NCBI GenBank assembly: GCA_031254155.1
Contig: JAIRVA010000102.1
Span: 1-6,760 of the forward strand
Direction: 5' to 3'
Source: Propionibacteriaceae bacterium
Lineage (GTDB): Bacteria; Actinomycetota; Actinomycetes; Propionibacteriales; Propionibacteriaceae
Length of the DNA stretch: 6,760 bases
The position numbers and the translations under genes are program-made. Positions 1 through 5,179 of this stretch are shown here, one piece after another. The notes beneath the pieces are model-generated. The model was not told the origin of the DNA. It ran no database searches and saw only the letters and a program-made list of their open reading frames with translations. The first letter of the stretch is position 1. Each line of letters starts with the position of its first letter.

Positions 1-1740
1 GCCCGGGTCCGGCCGGAGTCGGAGTTCATCCCGCTCGTACCCCCACCGGGGAACGGGTACCCGACTGCCGATAGCTACCCCGGGACCGATGGCGACCTGG
101 GTGGTACGCTGCCCGTCCCTCCCCCCGGTGACGGTGACGGTACGCGGCGCCCGTCGTACCGTCGGGTGTGGATCATCGCCGGGGTCGTGCTGGCCCTGGT
201 CGCGGGCCTGATCGGCTGGTTCAGCCTCCGGGGGACGCCGGAGAATCTCGCCCCGCCGACGCCCACCCCGCCGCCCAAGCCCACGCTCCAGTCCCCGTTT
301 GATCCCACCGTGACCGGGCCCGCGTTCACCACCATCCCGGTGGACCTGCTGGGTGGCCTCCCCGCACCCAACGGCGCCCAGCTAGCCGGGGTCTGGGACG
401 GGGTCATGGTGGTCGTGCTCTCGTACGACGCGGCCGGGACGGTACCTACCGTGATCCTCCGGGGCGTGGACACCCAGACCGGCGAGATCCGGTGGACGTA
501 CGACACCCTCCCCGGTGGGGATTTCTTCGGCCTCCTGTCGGACGTCCGGAGCGCCATCATCGAGTCGGATGGGCGGATGGCGTGGATGCTGCAGCGCACG
601 GTGAACCAGTCAGAAGGATGCGCGGGGGAGACGTTTTTCCTGGTCGTGTCCGTGGCCACGGGCGAGGTGGGGGCGAGTGCCAGCGCCCCGGTGAGGTGCG
701 ACACCGGGCGGCCGATCCCGACCCGGCGGCTGACTGCGTACCAGGACGGCATCGTTGTTTTCAACGACGTGTCCGGGCCGACGACCCTGGCCTTCCGGGA
801 CACCGATTTGGTCCATCCGCTGTGGACAGTCGCAGGCGAGGCAGTGGAGACACCGAGTGGGCAAGGCAGCATCGTCGTCCCACCGGGGTGGGTCCAGACG
901 GTGGGGGGTTCGTACGTTCACCTCACCGACGGACACCCGGCGAGTGCCGCCTTTTCGACGGCGGGCGGTGCCGCCTGGTCGGTCTGGGCGGCCGGGGGTC
1001 TCGCCCTGGTGGCCAGCGAGAGTCTGGACCCGGATCTGGGTATCGCGCTGCCCTGGGTGAACTCTTTCACCGCGTGGCGCGACCTCGGCGCGGACCACCC
1101 GGACTGGACGTACACCCCCGAGCCCGGCTGGGTGATTGCGGGGAACGAAGTCGCGGCGGATCCGATTCGCGCGGTGACCGACGACGCGGTCATCGTCCTG
1201 GAAGTCCAGTACGTTGACTACGTGATCACCGCCGCCCGGCTGGCCGCGCTGAGTTTCGTGGACGGGCATGTCATCTGGTCCGTGCCGTACCCTTACGCTG
1301 AGGCCGACCTGAGTACGTACGCCGCCTCGGCGACGGCGACGACAAGCGGGGACGACACCCTGGTGGCGGGGAAGACGGCGGAGGGGTACGTGATCCGGAC
1401 CTTGCGGACGGTCAGAGTCACGGCGATCGAAGGGTACATCGTCGACGCCACGACGACCGAGGTGGGGTTCCTCGATGCCAAGACGGGGGCGGGGAAGTTC
1501 ACGATGAGCGGTGACAACTCGTCCCTTGCCCCGACCCTCATCCCGTGCGGCGCGGCGCGGGTGTGTGTACTGGACTTCGTCTCGGATTCGTTGCGTGCCA
1601 TCACTATCACTGCGGCGGGTATGAACGGTGTGTACTCCAGCCCGGGAACGTTTGTCGGAGTGACAGCAACTGACCAGGGTCTCGTCGCCCTGGTTGAGAA
1701 GGCGATTGGCACTGGGGGTTACGCCATTCTCCGCGTGTGA
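1..1740 (+). CDS. Membrane-anchored PQQ-like beta-propeller protein, paralogue 1 (5' end just outside the window)
   Basis: The frame is open from base 1 to the TGA at 1738-1740, giving 579 visible residues. A GTG at 166 is a possible start, but it would begin inside the membrane helix and drop a tail that matches the paralogues. Here RVRPESEFIPLVPPP aligns with RARGDAEFFLLVPPP of gene 2, so only about the initiator codon is missing. Domain order: cytoplasmic Pro/Gly-rich tail (1-55) ending in basic RRPSYRR, one transmembrane helix (about 56-76), Pro/Thr linker (about 83-97), then about 480 extracytoplasmic residues. These carry propeller-like strands such as ILRGVDTQTGEIRWTYD (152-168) and WTYTPEPGWV (369-378). 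Cysteines 207/233 and 516/522 match pairs in the paralogue(s) and probably form disulfides. The fold call rests on D-x-x-TG-x-x-x-W repeats typical of PQQ/BamB-like propellers. No catalytic motif is visible and the function is unknown. Confidence 0.8.
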   Translation, partial: ARVRPESEFIPLVPPPGNGYPTADSYPGTDGDLGGTLPVPPPGDGDGTRRPSYRRVWIIAGVVLALVAGLIGWFSLRGTPENLAPPTPTPPPKPTLQSPFDPTVTGPAFTTIPVDLLGGLPAPNGAQLAGVWDGVMVVVLSYDAAGTVPTVILRGVDTQTGEIRWTYDTLPGGDFFGLLSDVRSAIIESDGRMAWMLQRTVNQSEGCAGETFFLVVSVATGEVGASASAPVRCDTGRPIPTRRLTAYQDGIVVFNDVSGPTTLAFRDTDLVHPLWTVAGEAVETPSGQGSIVVPPGWVQTVGGSYVHLTDGHPASAAFSTAGGAAWSVWAAGGLALVASESLDPDLGIALPWVNSFTAWRDLGADHPDWTYTPEPGWVIAGNEVAADPIRAVTDDAVIVLEVQYVDYVITAARLAALSFVDGHVIWSVPYPYAEADLSTYAASATATTSGDDTLVAGKTAEGYVIRTLRTVRVTAIEGYIVDATTTEVGFLDAKTGAGKFTMSGDNSSLAPTLIPCGAARVCVLDFVSDSLRAITITAAGMNGVYSSPGTFVGVTATDQGLVALVEKAIGTGGYAILRV

Positions 1741-1774
1741 GCGACCGGTTACTGCGGCCGTCAGCCCGTGCCAT

Positions 1775-1835
1775 CGGGGCCACCGACCACATGGCCCCAC
1801 GGAACCCCGGGGATCACCGACCAGGTGGCCCCGCG
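1775..1835. terminator. Two tandem hairpins between convergent genes, probable bidirectional terminator
   Basis: Two imperfect copies of the same roughly 27-nt unit lie 33 nt apart. The first folds as GGGGCCA (1776-1782) with TGGCCCC (1792-1798) around a 9-nt loop. The second folds as GGGG/CACC (1809-1818) with GGTG/CCCC (1824-1832) around GACCA. The units share CACCGACCA and TGGCCCC. They start 35 bases after the gene 1 stop and face the end of the nitroreductase gene. There is no T tract, which is common for GC-rich actinobacterial terminators. Termination is inferred from position and pairing only. Confidence 0.45.
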
Positions 1836-1850
1836 TCACCCCGCATGTTT

Positions 1851-1874
1851 CGTACCACTCCGTGTGGTCGTACG
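1851..1874. terminator. Third hairpin in the convergent gap
   Basis: CGTACCAC (1851-1858) can pair with GTGGT...ACG (1864-1874) around loop TCCGT, with a 3-nt bulge in the right arm. It lies 80 nt beyond the nitroreductase stop in that gene's direction. It could add to termination in either direction but has no T tract. The rest of 1741-1953 shows no convincing gene. Confidence 0.25.
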
Positions 1875-1953
1875 GCGGGGCGCCAAGCGGGGGTTTGGTC
1901 CGCCGAAGACCCCGGTTCGCGCCCCGCAGGAACGGGCCAGACGCACCCTGGGG

Positions 1954-2523
1954 TCAGAGGTACGTGACGGCGGCGGGGTCGGGGGCGTGCGGGGTACCGT
2001 CCGTGGCGGGGTGCCCGACGGCGATGCCGACCCGCACCTCGTACCCCCGCGGCAGGCCGAGCCGGGCGGTCAACCGGTCGGCGTCGTCGGACTTCGGGTC
2101 GCGGAACGCCTGGGTGAGGAAGCCGCAGATCACCGAGCCGAGCCCGAGGCTCGTGGCGGCCAGTGTGATGTTTTGCGTTGCCAGGCCGATGTCGAGGTCC
2201 TCGCTGGTGTAGTCCCAGGTGTGCCGGGCGGCCATGACGAAGACGGCGGGCGCGTTGTAGAACAGGTTCGTACCCCGCGTGGCGAACCGCTCAGCCGCCG
2301 CCGGTTCGTGGCGCGCGATCAGGCGTAACGCCGACGCCGACAGGTCGGCGATGAGATCGGGGTCGGTCACGACGGTGATCCGCCACGGCGCGCCGCCGCG
2401 GGAACTCGGGGCCTGGGTACCGGCGAGCGTCAGCGCCTCCAGTTGCTCACGGGTGACGGGTTGCGGGGTGTACGTACGGCAGGAGTACCGCCGGGCGATC
2501 GTTTCCAGTACAAGATTTGTCAT
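1954..2523 (-). CDS. Nitroreductase-family FMN-dependent oxidoreductase
   Basis: This 189-residue protein is within the usual size of small single-domain nitroreductases, which use FMN and NAD(P)H to reduce nitro groups, quinones, flavins or related substrates in the cytoplasm. Family landmarks appear in order: RRYSCRTY (11-18), the N-terminal FMN-phosphate site of the R-x-S-x-R type; APSSRGGAPWRITVV (38-52), equivalent to the APS-x-x-N-x-QPW segment; DIGLATQNITLAATSLGLGS (111-130), the central helix leading into the Gly-rich turn; and GYEVRVGIAVGHPA (160-173), the C-terminal G-Y-...-G-x-P strand. The segment normally reading N-x-Q-P-W has G-G-A-P-W. The start is ATG at 2523; no strong Shine-Dalgarno site precedes it, only a G run. 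It converges on gene 1 and diverges from gene 2. Family assignment is firm; the substrate cannot be told from sequence, and no link to the propeller proteins is evident. Confidence 0.92.
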   Translation of the reverse strand: MTNLVLETIARRYSCRTYTPQPVTREQLEALTLAGTQAPSSRGGAPWRITVVTDPDLIADLSASALRLIARHEPAAAERFATRGTNLFYNAPAVFVMAARHTWDYTSEDLDIGLATQNITLAATSLGLGSVICGFLTQAFRDPKSDDADRLTARLGLPRGYEVRVGIAVGHPATDGTPHAPDPAAVTYL

Positions 2524-2529
2524 ACCCCC

Positions 2530-2535
2530 ACTGTA
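2530..2535 (-). promoter_or_regulatory. Possible -10 box of the nitroreductase gene (leaderless transcript?)
   Basis: On the minus strand TACAGT fits the TAnnnT pattern and is only 6 nt from the ATG at 2523. That spacing would put the transcription start at or next to the start codon. Leaderless mRNAs are common in actinobacteria and would explain the weak ribosome site. No clear -35 hexamer is visible, so this is tentative. Confidence 0.25.
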
Positions 2536-2582
2536 GCCACTCCGGGCCCGGCGGGACGGGTTGCGAACCGCGGCCCTCCGGT

Positions 2583-2643
2583 CGCGTTAGTATGAAAACG
2601 CGCCGAAAAGCGGCCAGAGCGCTACCGTTTTCATACTAACGCG
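2583..2643. repeat. Perfect 18-bp inverted repeat (palindromic element, copy A)
   Basis: The left arm CGCGTTAGTATGAAAACG (2583-2600) is the exact reverse complement of the right arm at 2626-2643, separated by a 25-nt loop. Bases 2583-2627 match the reverse complement of 5072-5116 upstream of gene 3 at 37 of 45 positions without gaps (hand count). The right arm also aligns in direct orientation with the same sequence at about 5100-5120. It lies in the divergent region between the nitroreductase gene and gene 2. It could be a palindromic repeat (REP/MITE-like), an RNA hairpin or an operator. The arms are AT-richer than the surroundings. There is no poly-T tail. Confidence 0.85.
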
Positions 2644-2665
2644 GGCTGGGCGGGGGTTAGGCGGG
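2643..2665 (+). other. Potential G-quadruplex motif
   Basis: Four G runs of at least three (2643-2645, 2648-2650, 2652-2656, 2663-2665) have loops of 2, 1 and 6 nt, fitting the G3+N1-7 rule. It abuts the right arm of the palindrome and is on the non-template strand for gene 2. In a GC-rich genome such motifs can arise by chance. Confidence 0.4.
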
Positions 2666-2689
2666 CGGTTAAGCGTGATTGCGGTACGT

Positions 2690-2737
2690 CCGGCGGGCAC
2701 CCACCGGCGGGTACGGACCGGCGGGTACCCACCGGCG
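2690..2737 (+). repeat. 14-bp tandem repeat upstream of gene 2
   Basis: The unit CCGGCGGGTACCCA repeats in strict 14-bp register at 2690-2703, 2704-2717 and 2718-2731. Each unit differs from the next by at most a few bases, and a partial fourth unit (CCGGCG) follows at 2732-2737. The block ends 26 bp before the TATCAT box of gene 2, where activator or repressor sites often lie. No similar array precedes gene 3. Confidence 0.8.
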
Positions 2738-2763
2738 CCGGAGCGGGGGCCGGCCGCTTCGAC

Positions 2764-2769
2764 TATCAT
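2764..2769 (+). promoter_or_regulatory. Probable -10 box of gene 2 (TATCAT)
   Basis: TATCAT fits the TAnnnT consensus and stands in CTATCATGG. The same CTATCATGG stands upstream of gene 3, in both cases with exactly 19 nt between the hexamer and the ATG. No -35 hexamer of the TTGACA kind is seen 16-19 nt upstream, so either an activator or another sigma factor is needed, or the box is not a promoter. Confidence 0.45.
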
Positions 2770-2775
2770 GGTGGT

Positions 2776-2784
2776 GGAGGAGGG
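2776..2784 (+). promoter_or_regulatory. Ribosome binding site deciding the gene 2 start
   Basis: GGAGGAGGG ends 4 nt before the ATG at 2789. This supports that start over the in-frame ATG at 2768 (seven codons upstream, inside TATCATG) and the GTG at 2675, neither of which has a comparable site. Gene 3 has the same arrangement. Confidence 0.8.
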
Positions 2785-2788
2785 TGCC

Positions 2789-4621
2789 ATGGGTCGGGCG
2801 CGGGGGGACGCGGAGTTCTTTCTGCTTGTGCCGCCTCCGGAGACGGGTGACGATCCACCTGCTCCGGGGCCGACACCCGGTCGCAGTACCCCGCCCGGTC
2901 GCCCGCAGCATCCGCGGTCCTGGACGATAGCCGTTGTCGTGATGGTAGTCGCGGTCGTGGCCGGGTTTAGTTGGTACGGGGTCCGGGAACGGGCCACCCC
3001 GACGCCGGAGTTCACGGTGCCGGCCGGCCCGACGGCCGTACCCTCGTACTCTTCCCCCACGGACGAACCGGACGCCCGTCGGCAGACCCTGTCGATCAAC
3101 CCGCTGGCCGGTGTTCCGAAACCAGACAATGCTTACATCGTTGGCGTGTGGTCGGGGGTGGCGGTGTTCGACCTTGCCTACCACTCGACCCGGGTCGATG
3201 GCCTCACCACCGACATCCTGCGCGGGGTCGACATCACGACGGGCGAGACCCTGTGGACCTACGACGCGCTGCCGGACGGGGCCGCGTTCCACTACGCGTC
3301 CGGCGGCTCGGGGGCCGCGTCGGGCGGGTACCTCGCGCTGGCGCTGCCCCGGGAGGGCGACGTGAGTCCGGAAACGTCGCAGTATTGCATCGGCGGGACG
3401 TACCTCCTCCGCCTTGCCATCGCGACGGGGAAGGTGGCCGATCTCACGTTCCTCGACGCGGGCTGTACGGCGGGCGCGTCGCGGACCGAGCGCGTCGTGG
3501 CTTATCAGGACGGGATTATCGTGGTCGAACAGGGCCACGGTACGACCACTCCCGAGGGGCTGACAGTCATGGTGGCGTACGCGGACACCGACCTGGAGAC
3601 CCCCTTGTGGACGGTACCGCCGGCGGGTGGTTCCGCGTCGGCGGAGTGGTGGCCCTGTTCGAGCCCGGTCATCGCGCCGGGTTGGGTGGCGACGCCCACC
3701 GGAGGGTACGTGGCACTGCCCGATGGACGGTCGGCGAACGCGGCGTTCCCACACCCGGGCATGGCCACCCCGCGCGCGGTCCAGGCCGCGGGTGGGAACG
3801 CCATCGAGTTGATCGGCAGCCTGGACCCGGTGTCGGGCCTTGTCAACCCGTGGGTTGATGAGGTGGCGGCGTGGTCTGACCCGGACGCCAGTGTGCCGCG
3901 GTGGACGTACACCCCGGAGCCGGGCTGGGTGCTCCAGGCGCCGGTCCCGTGGGGCGCGGGCCCGTTCGTCGCCGTCGCGACGGATGTGCTCGTGGTCATG
4001 GAGGTGAGGTACGACGGGTCGGCCGTCGCGGCGGCCCGCCTGACCGCGCTCGACCAGAAGGACGGCTCCGTCAGGTGGTCGGTACCCTACGAAGTCCGGC
4101 CCGCCGCCCTGAGCCCGGCGACCACGTACGGCCGCGGCGACACGTTCACCGTCAGCATCGACGACGAGTCCGGATCAGTCACTGTCGTCAATTCTGTCGC
4201 GAGCGATTCCGGTGCGGCGGGCGGGTCCCCCGGCGCCGGGCCGTACCAGGTGCTCAACCCGGTATCGGGTGGTACCGTGTGGGCCGGGGGCCGGGAACTG
4301 GTGTGGTACGACGCGGGGGGCAAAGTCGACGTCGTGGAGGCCGCCACGGGTCAGACTTGGGCGGCGGTGTCGGCGACCGATGTTGCGGCGGTGGCTGGTC
4401 TCACGCTCTACCAGTGTGGCGCGGACCGGGCGTGCCTGCTGGTCACGAGCGATGCGCGCGCCCGGATCCTCACCGTCGGCCTGCTCGAACCGGCGGTCGT
4501 GGGCACCGACCAGGTGCCCCTCATGGACTCCCTCCCCGCCGGTCACCCCCTCTTCCCTGTTGAGAACGGTCTCATCGGGGTGAGTACGTACCCGGACTTC
4601 GCCTTCGTCCGTTTTGGCTGA
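2789..4621 (+). CDS. Membrane-anchored PQQ-like beta-propeller protein, paralogue 2 (complete)
   Basis: This is the only family member complete in the window, at 610 residues. Layout: cytoplasmic tail 1-44 starting MGRARGDAEFFLLVPPP, rich in Pro, Gly and Arg; transmembrane helix about 45-63 with basic residues before it, giving N-in orientation; short Pro/Thr/Ser linker (about 66-95); then about 515 extracytoplasmic residues. Propeller-like segments include GVWSGVAVFDLAY, ILRGVDITTGETLWTYDALP (143-162), YQDGIIVV, and WTYTPEPGWV (372-381). Cys200/Cys226 and Cys543/Cys549 fit extracytoplasmic disulfides and match the spacing in gene 1. The start is fixed by the strong ribosome site at 2776-2784 and by alignment with gene 3. 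It has its own putative promoter and is followed by hairpins, so it is probably transcribed alone. BamB/PQQ-like fold is inferred; no enzyme active site is recognised, and ligand and partner are unknown. Confidence 0.88.
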   Translation: MGRARGDAEFFLLVPPPETGDDPPAPGPTPGRSTPPGRPQHPRSWTIAVVVMVVAVVAGFSWYGVRERATPTPEFTVPAGPTAVPSYSSPTDEPDARRQTLSINPLAGVPKPDNAYIVGVWSGVAVFDLAYHSTRVDGLTTDILRGVDITTGETLWTYDALPDGAAFHYASGGSGAASGGYLALALPREGDVSPETSQYCIGGTYLLRLAIATGKVADLTFLDAGCTAGASRTERVVAYQDGIIVVEQGHGTTTPEGLTVMVAYADTDLETPLWTVPPAGGSASAEWWPCSSPVIAPGWVATPTGGYVALPDGRSANAAFPHPGMATPRAVQAAGGNAIELIGSLDPVSGLVNPWVDEVAAWSDPDASVPRWTYTPEPGWVLQAPVPWGAGPFVAVATDVLVVMEVRYDGSAVAAARLTALDQKDGSVRWSVPYEVRPAALSPATTYGRGDTFTVSIDDESGSVTVVNSVASDSGAAGGSPGAGPYQVLNPVSGGTVWAGGRELVWYDAGGKVDVVEAATGQTWAAVSATDVAAVAGLTLYQCGADRACLLVTSDARARILTVGLLEPAVVGTDQVPLMDSLPAGHPLFPVENGLIGVSTYPDFAFVRFG

Positions 4622-4631
4622 TCCTCGCGGG

Positions 4632-4648
4632 ACGGCGGGGGGCCGTTT
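4632..4648 (+). terminator. Short intrinsic terminator-like hairpin after gene 2
   Basis: ACGGC (4632-4636) pairs with GCCGT (4642-4646) around loop GGGGG, followed by TT. It starts 10 nt after the gene 2 stop. The stem is only 5 bp, so it may act together with the second hairpin at 4669-4690. Confidence 0.35.
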
Positions 4649-4703
4649 GTGGAATTGCGGTTCGTTTTGCGCCGGTTGTTGGCGCGTTTTCATGCTTTCG
4701 CGG
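4640..4703 (+). repeat. 64-nt dispersed repeat, copy B
   Basis: It aligns without gaps to copy C at 5054-5117, with 52 of 64 identical bases (hand count). The last 23 positions (4681-4703), including GCGTTTTCATGCTTTCGCGG, are identical. It lies just after gene 2. Differences are spread over the first two thirds, without a codon-like pattern on either strand. The same 3' core appears in the palindrome at 2583-2643. Confidence 0.8.
4669..4690 (+). terminator. Second terminator-like hairpin after gene 2, inside repeat B
   Basis: GCGCC (4669-4673) pairs with GGCGC (4681-4685) around loop GGTTGTT, followed by G and TTTT (4687-4690). A GC stem followed by a T run is the classic intrinsic layout, though the stem is only 5 bp. 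It is the more terminator-like of the two hairpins after gene 2. Confidence 0.45.
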
Positions 4704-4718
4704 AGATGGAGTCGTATC

Positions 4719-4746
4719 GACTGGCGGGATTGTGAAGTTGCGGAAG
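4719..4746 (+). repeat. Degenerate copy of the 5' part of repeat B/C
   Basis: GATTGTGAAGTTGCGG here resembles GTTTGTGGAATTGCGG in copy B (from 4645) and GTTTGTGGGGTTGCGG in copy C (from 5059). A weaker relative, GATTGTGGGAGTTTGCC, lies near 4894-4910. All are in the same orientation in the gap between genes 2 and 3. The matches are short and partly degenerate. Confidence 0.4.
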
Positions 4747-4793
4747 TGGCGGGCAGCGGGACAGGGCAGCAGCCCCGTTTGTACATCCCCGTA

Positions 4794-4831
4794 CCTCTTC
4801 TCCTTCTCCCGTCCCTCTCCCTCCCGTCCCC
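4794..4831 (+). other. Polypyrimidine tract with mirror symmetry
   Basis: 36 of 38 bases are C or T, with G only at 4811 and 4826. It begins with CCTCTTCTCC (4794-4803), a perfect mirror repeat. Such tracts can form triplex (H-DNA) structures and slip during replication. No gene is seen around it; 4704-5053 otherwise holds only the degenerate repeats noted. Confidence 0.6.
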
Positions 4832-5053
4832 GCTGCAGCAAGTTGAATCGTGAAAAGTCCACAAACTGGCGACTTGCCGAATGCAGAGGGGTTGGATTGT
4901 GGGAGTTTGCCAACCCGGCGAGGCTCCTGCGCTCCCGTGTCCGTCGGTGCCCCCAGGTACCCCCACCTCACCGTACCCGTCTCGCGTGGCGCTCCGCCTC
5001 ACCAGCGCCCGGTCCCCCGCCCCGCCCATTTCAGGGGGATGTGATTTCGCGAC

Positions 5054-5117
5054 GGGGCGTTTGTGGGGTTGCGGTAGGTTTCCGGCCGCTCTTCGGCGCG
5101 TTTTCATGCTTTCGCGG
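5054..5117 (+). repeat. 64-nt dispersed repeat, copy C, upstream of gene 3
   Basis: This is the partner of copy B (52 of 64 identical). Its reverse complement matches the palindrome upstream of gene 2 (37 of 45 over 5072-5116). It contains a small hairpin, GCCG (5085-5088) with CGGC (5094-5097), followed by GCGTTTTC. It ends 37 bp before the TATCAT box of gene 3, so it could hold a regulatory site or a terminator for transcripts from upstream. Confidence 0.8.
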
Positions 5118-5154
5118 GATGGACGCACGCCGGCCGGGGTCGCGGTACCTTGGC

Positions 5155-5160
5155 TATCAT
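5155..5160 (+). promoter_or_regulatory. Probable -10 box of gene 3 (TATCAT)
   Basis: The hexamer, its immediate context CTATCATGG and its 19-nt distance to the start codon are the same as for gene 2. No TTGACA-like -35 is visible. Conservation between two otherwise diverged upstream regions is the main support. Confidence 0.45.
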
Positions 5161-5168
5161 GGGGGTAC

Positions 5169-5176
5169 GAGGAGGT
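5169..5176 (+). promoter_or_regulatory. Ribosome binding site deciding the gene 3 start
   Basis: GAGGAGGT precedes the ATG at 5180 by 3 nt (4 nt from GGAGG), a slightly short spacing. An in-frame ATG at 5159, seven codons upstream, has no such site. Confidence 0.75.
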
Positions 5177-5179
5177 ACG

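Noticed and set aside
166..168. GTG as the start codon of gene 1.
   Set aside because: It lies at the beginning of the membrane helix, and the open frame upstream encodes a tail homologous to those of genes 2 and 3.
251..285. Cluster of C runs that could form a G-quadruplex on the minus strand.
   Set aside because: It is explained by proline codons of the linker after the membrane helix of gene 1.
610..1839. Long open frame on the minus strand across gene 1, and similar long antisense frames under genes 2 and 3.
   Set aside because: Arg/Gly/Pro-rich translations without domains, opposite clear paralogous genes; typical shadow frames in GC-rich coding DNA.
2675..2788. A longer N-terminus for gene 2 starting at GTG 2675.
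   Set aside because: The extra stretch is encoded by the 14-bp tandem repeat and the promoter-like box, has no counterpart in gene 3, and lacks a ribosome site.
2592..5109. Possible family of small peptides starting MKTR in the three repeats (plus strand at 2592, minus strand from about 4692 and 5107), with similar residues after the start.
   Set aside because: None has a ribosome site, the copy at 2592 stops after 15 codons, and differences between the copies at B and C fall mostly at first and second codon positions, so the similarity is that of non-coding repeated DNA.
2583..5117. CRISPR array made of the related repeats A, B and C.
   Set aside because: Copies are few, in mixed orientation, widely and unevenly spaced, and no cas gene is present.
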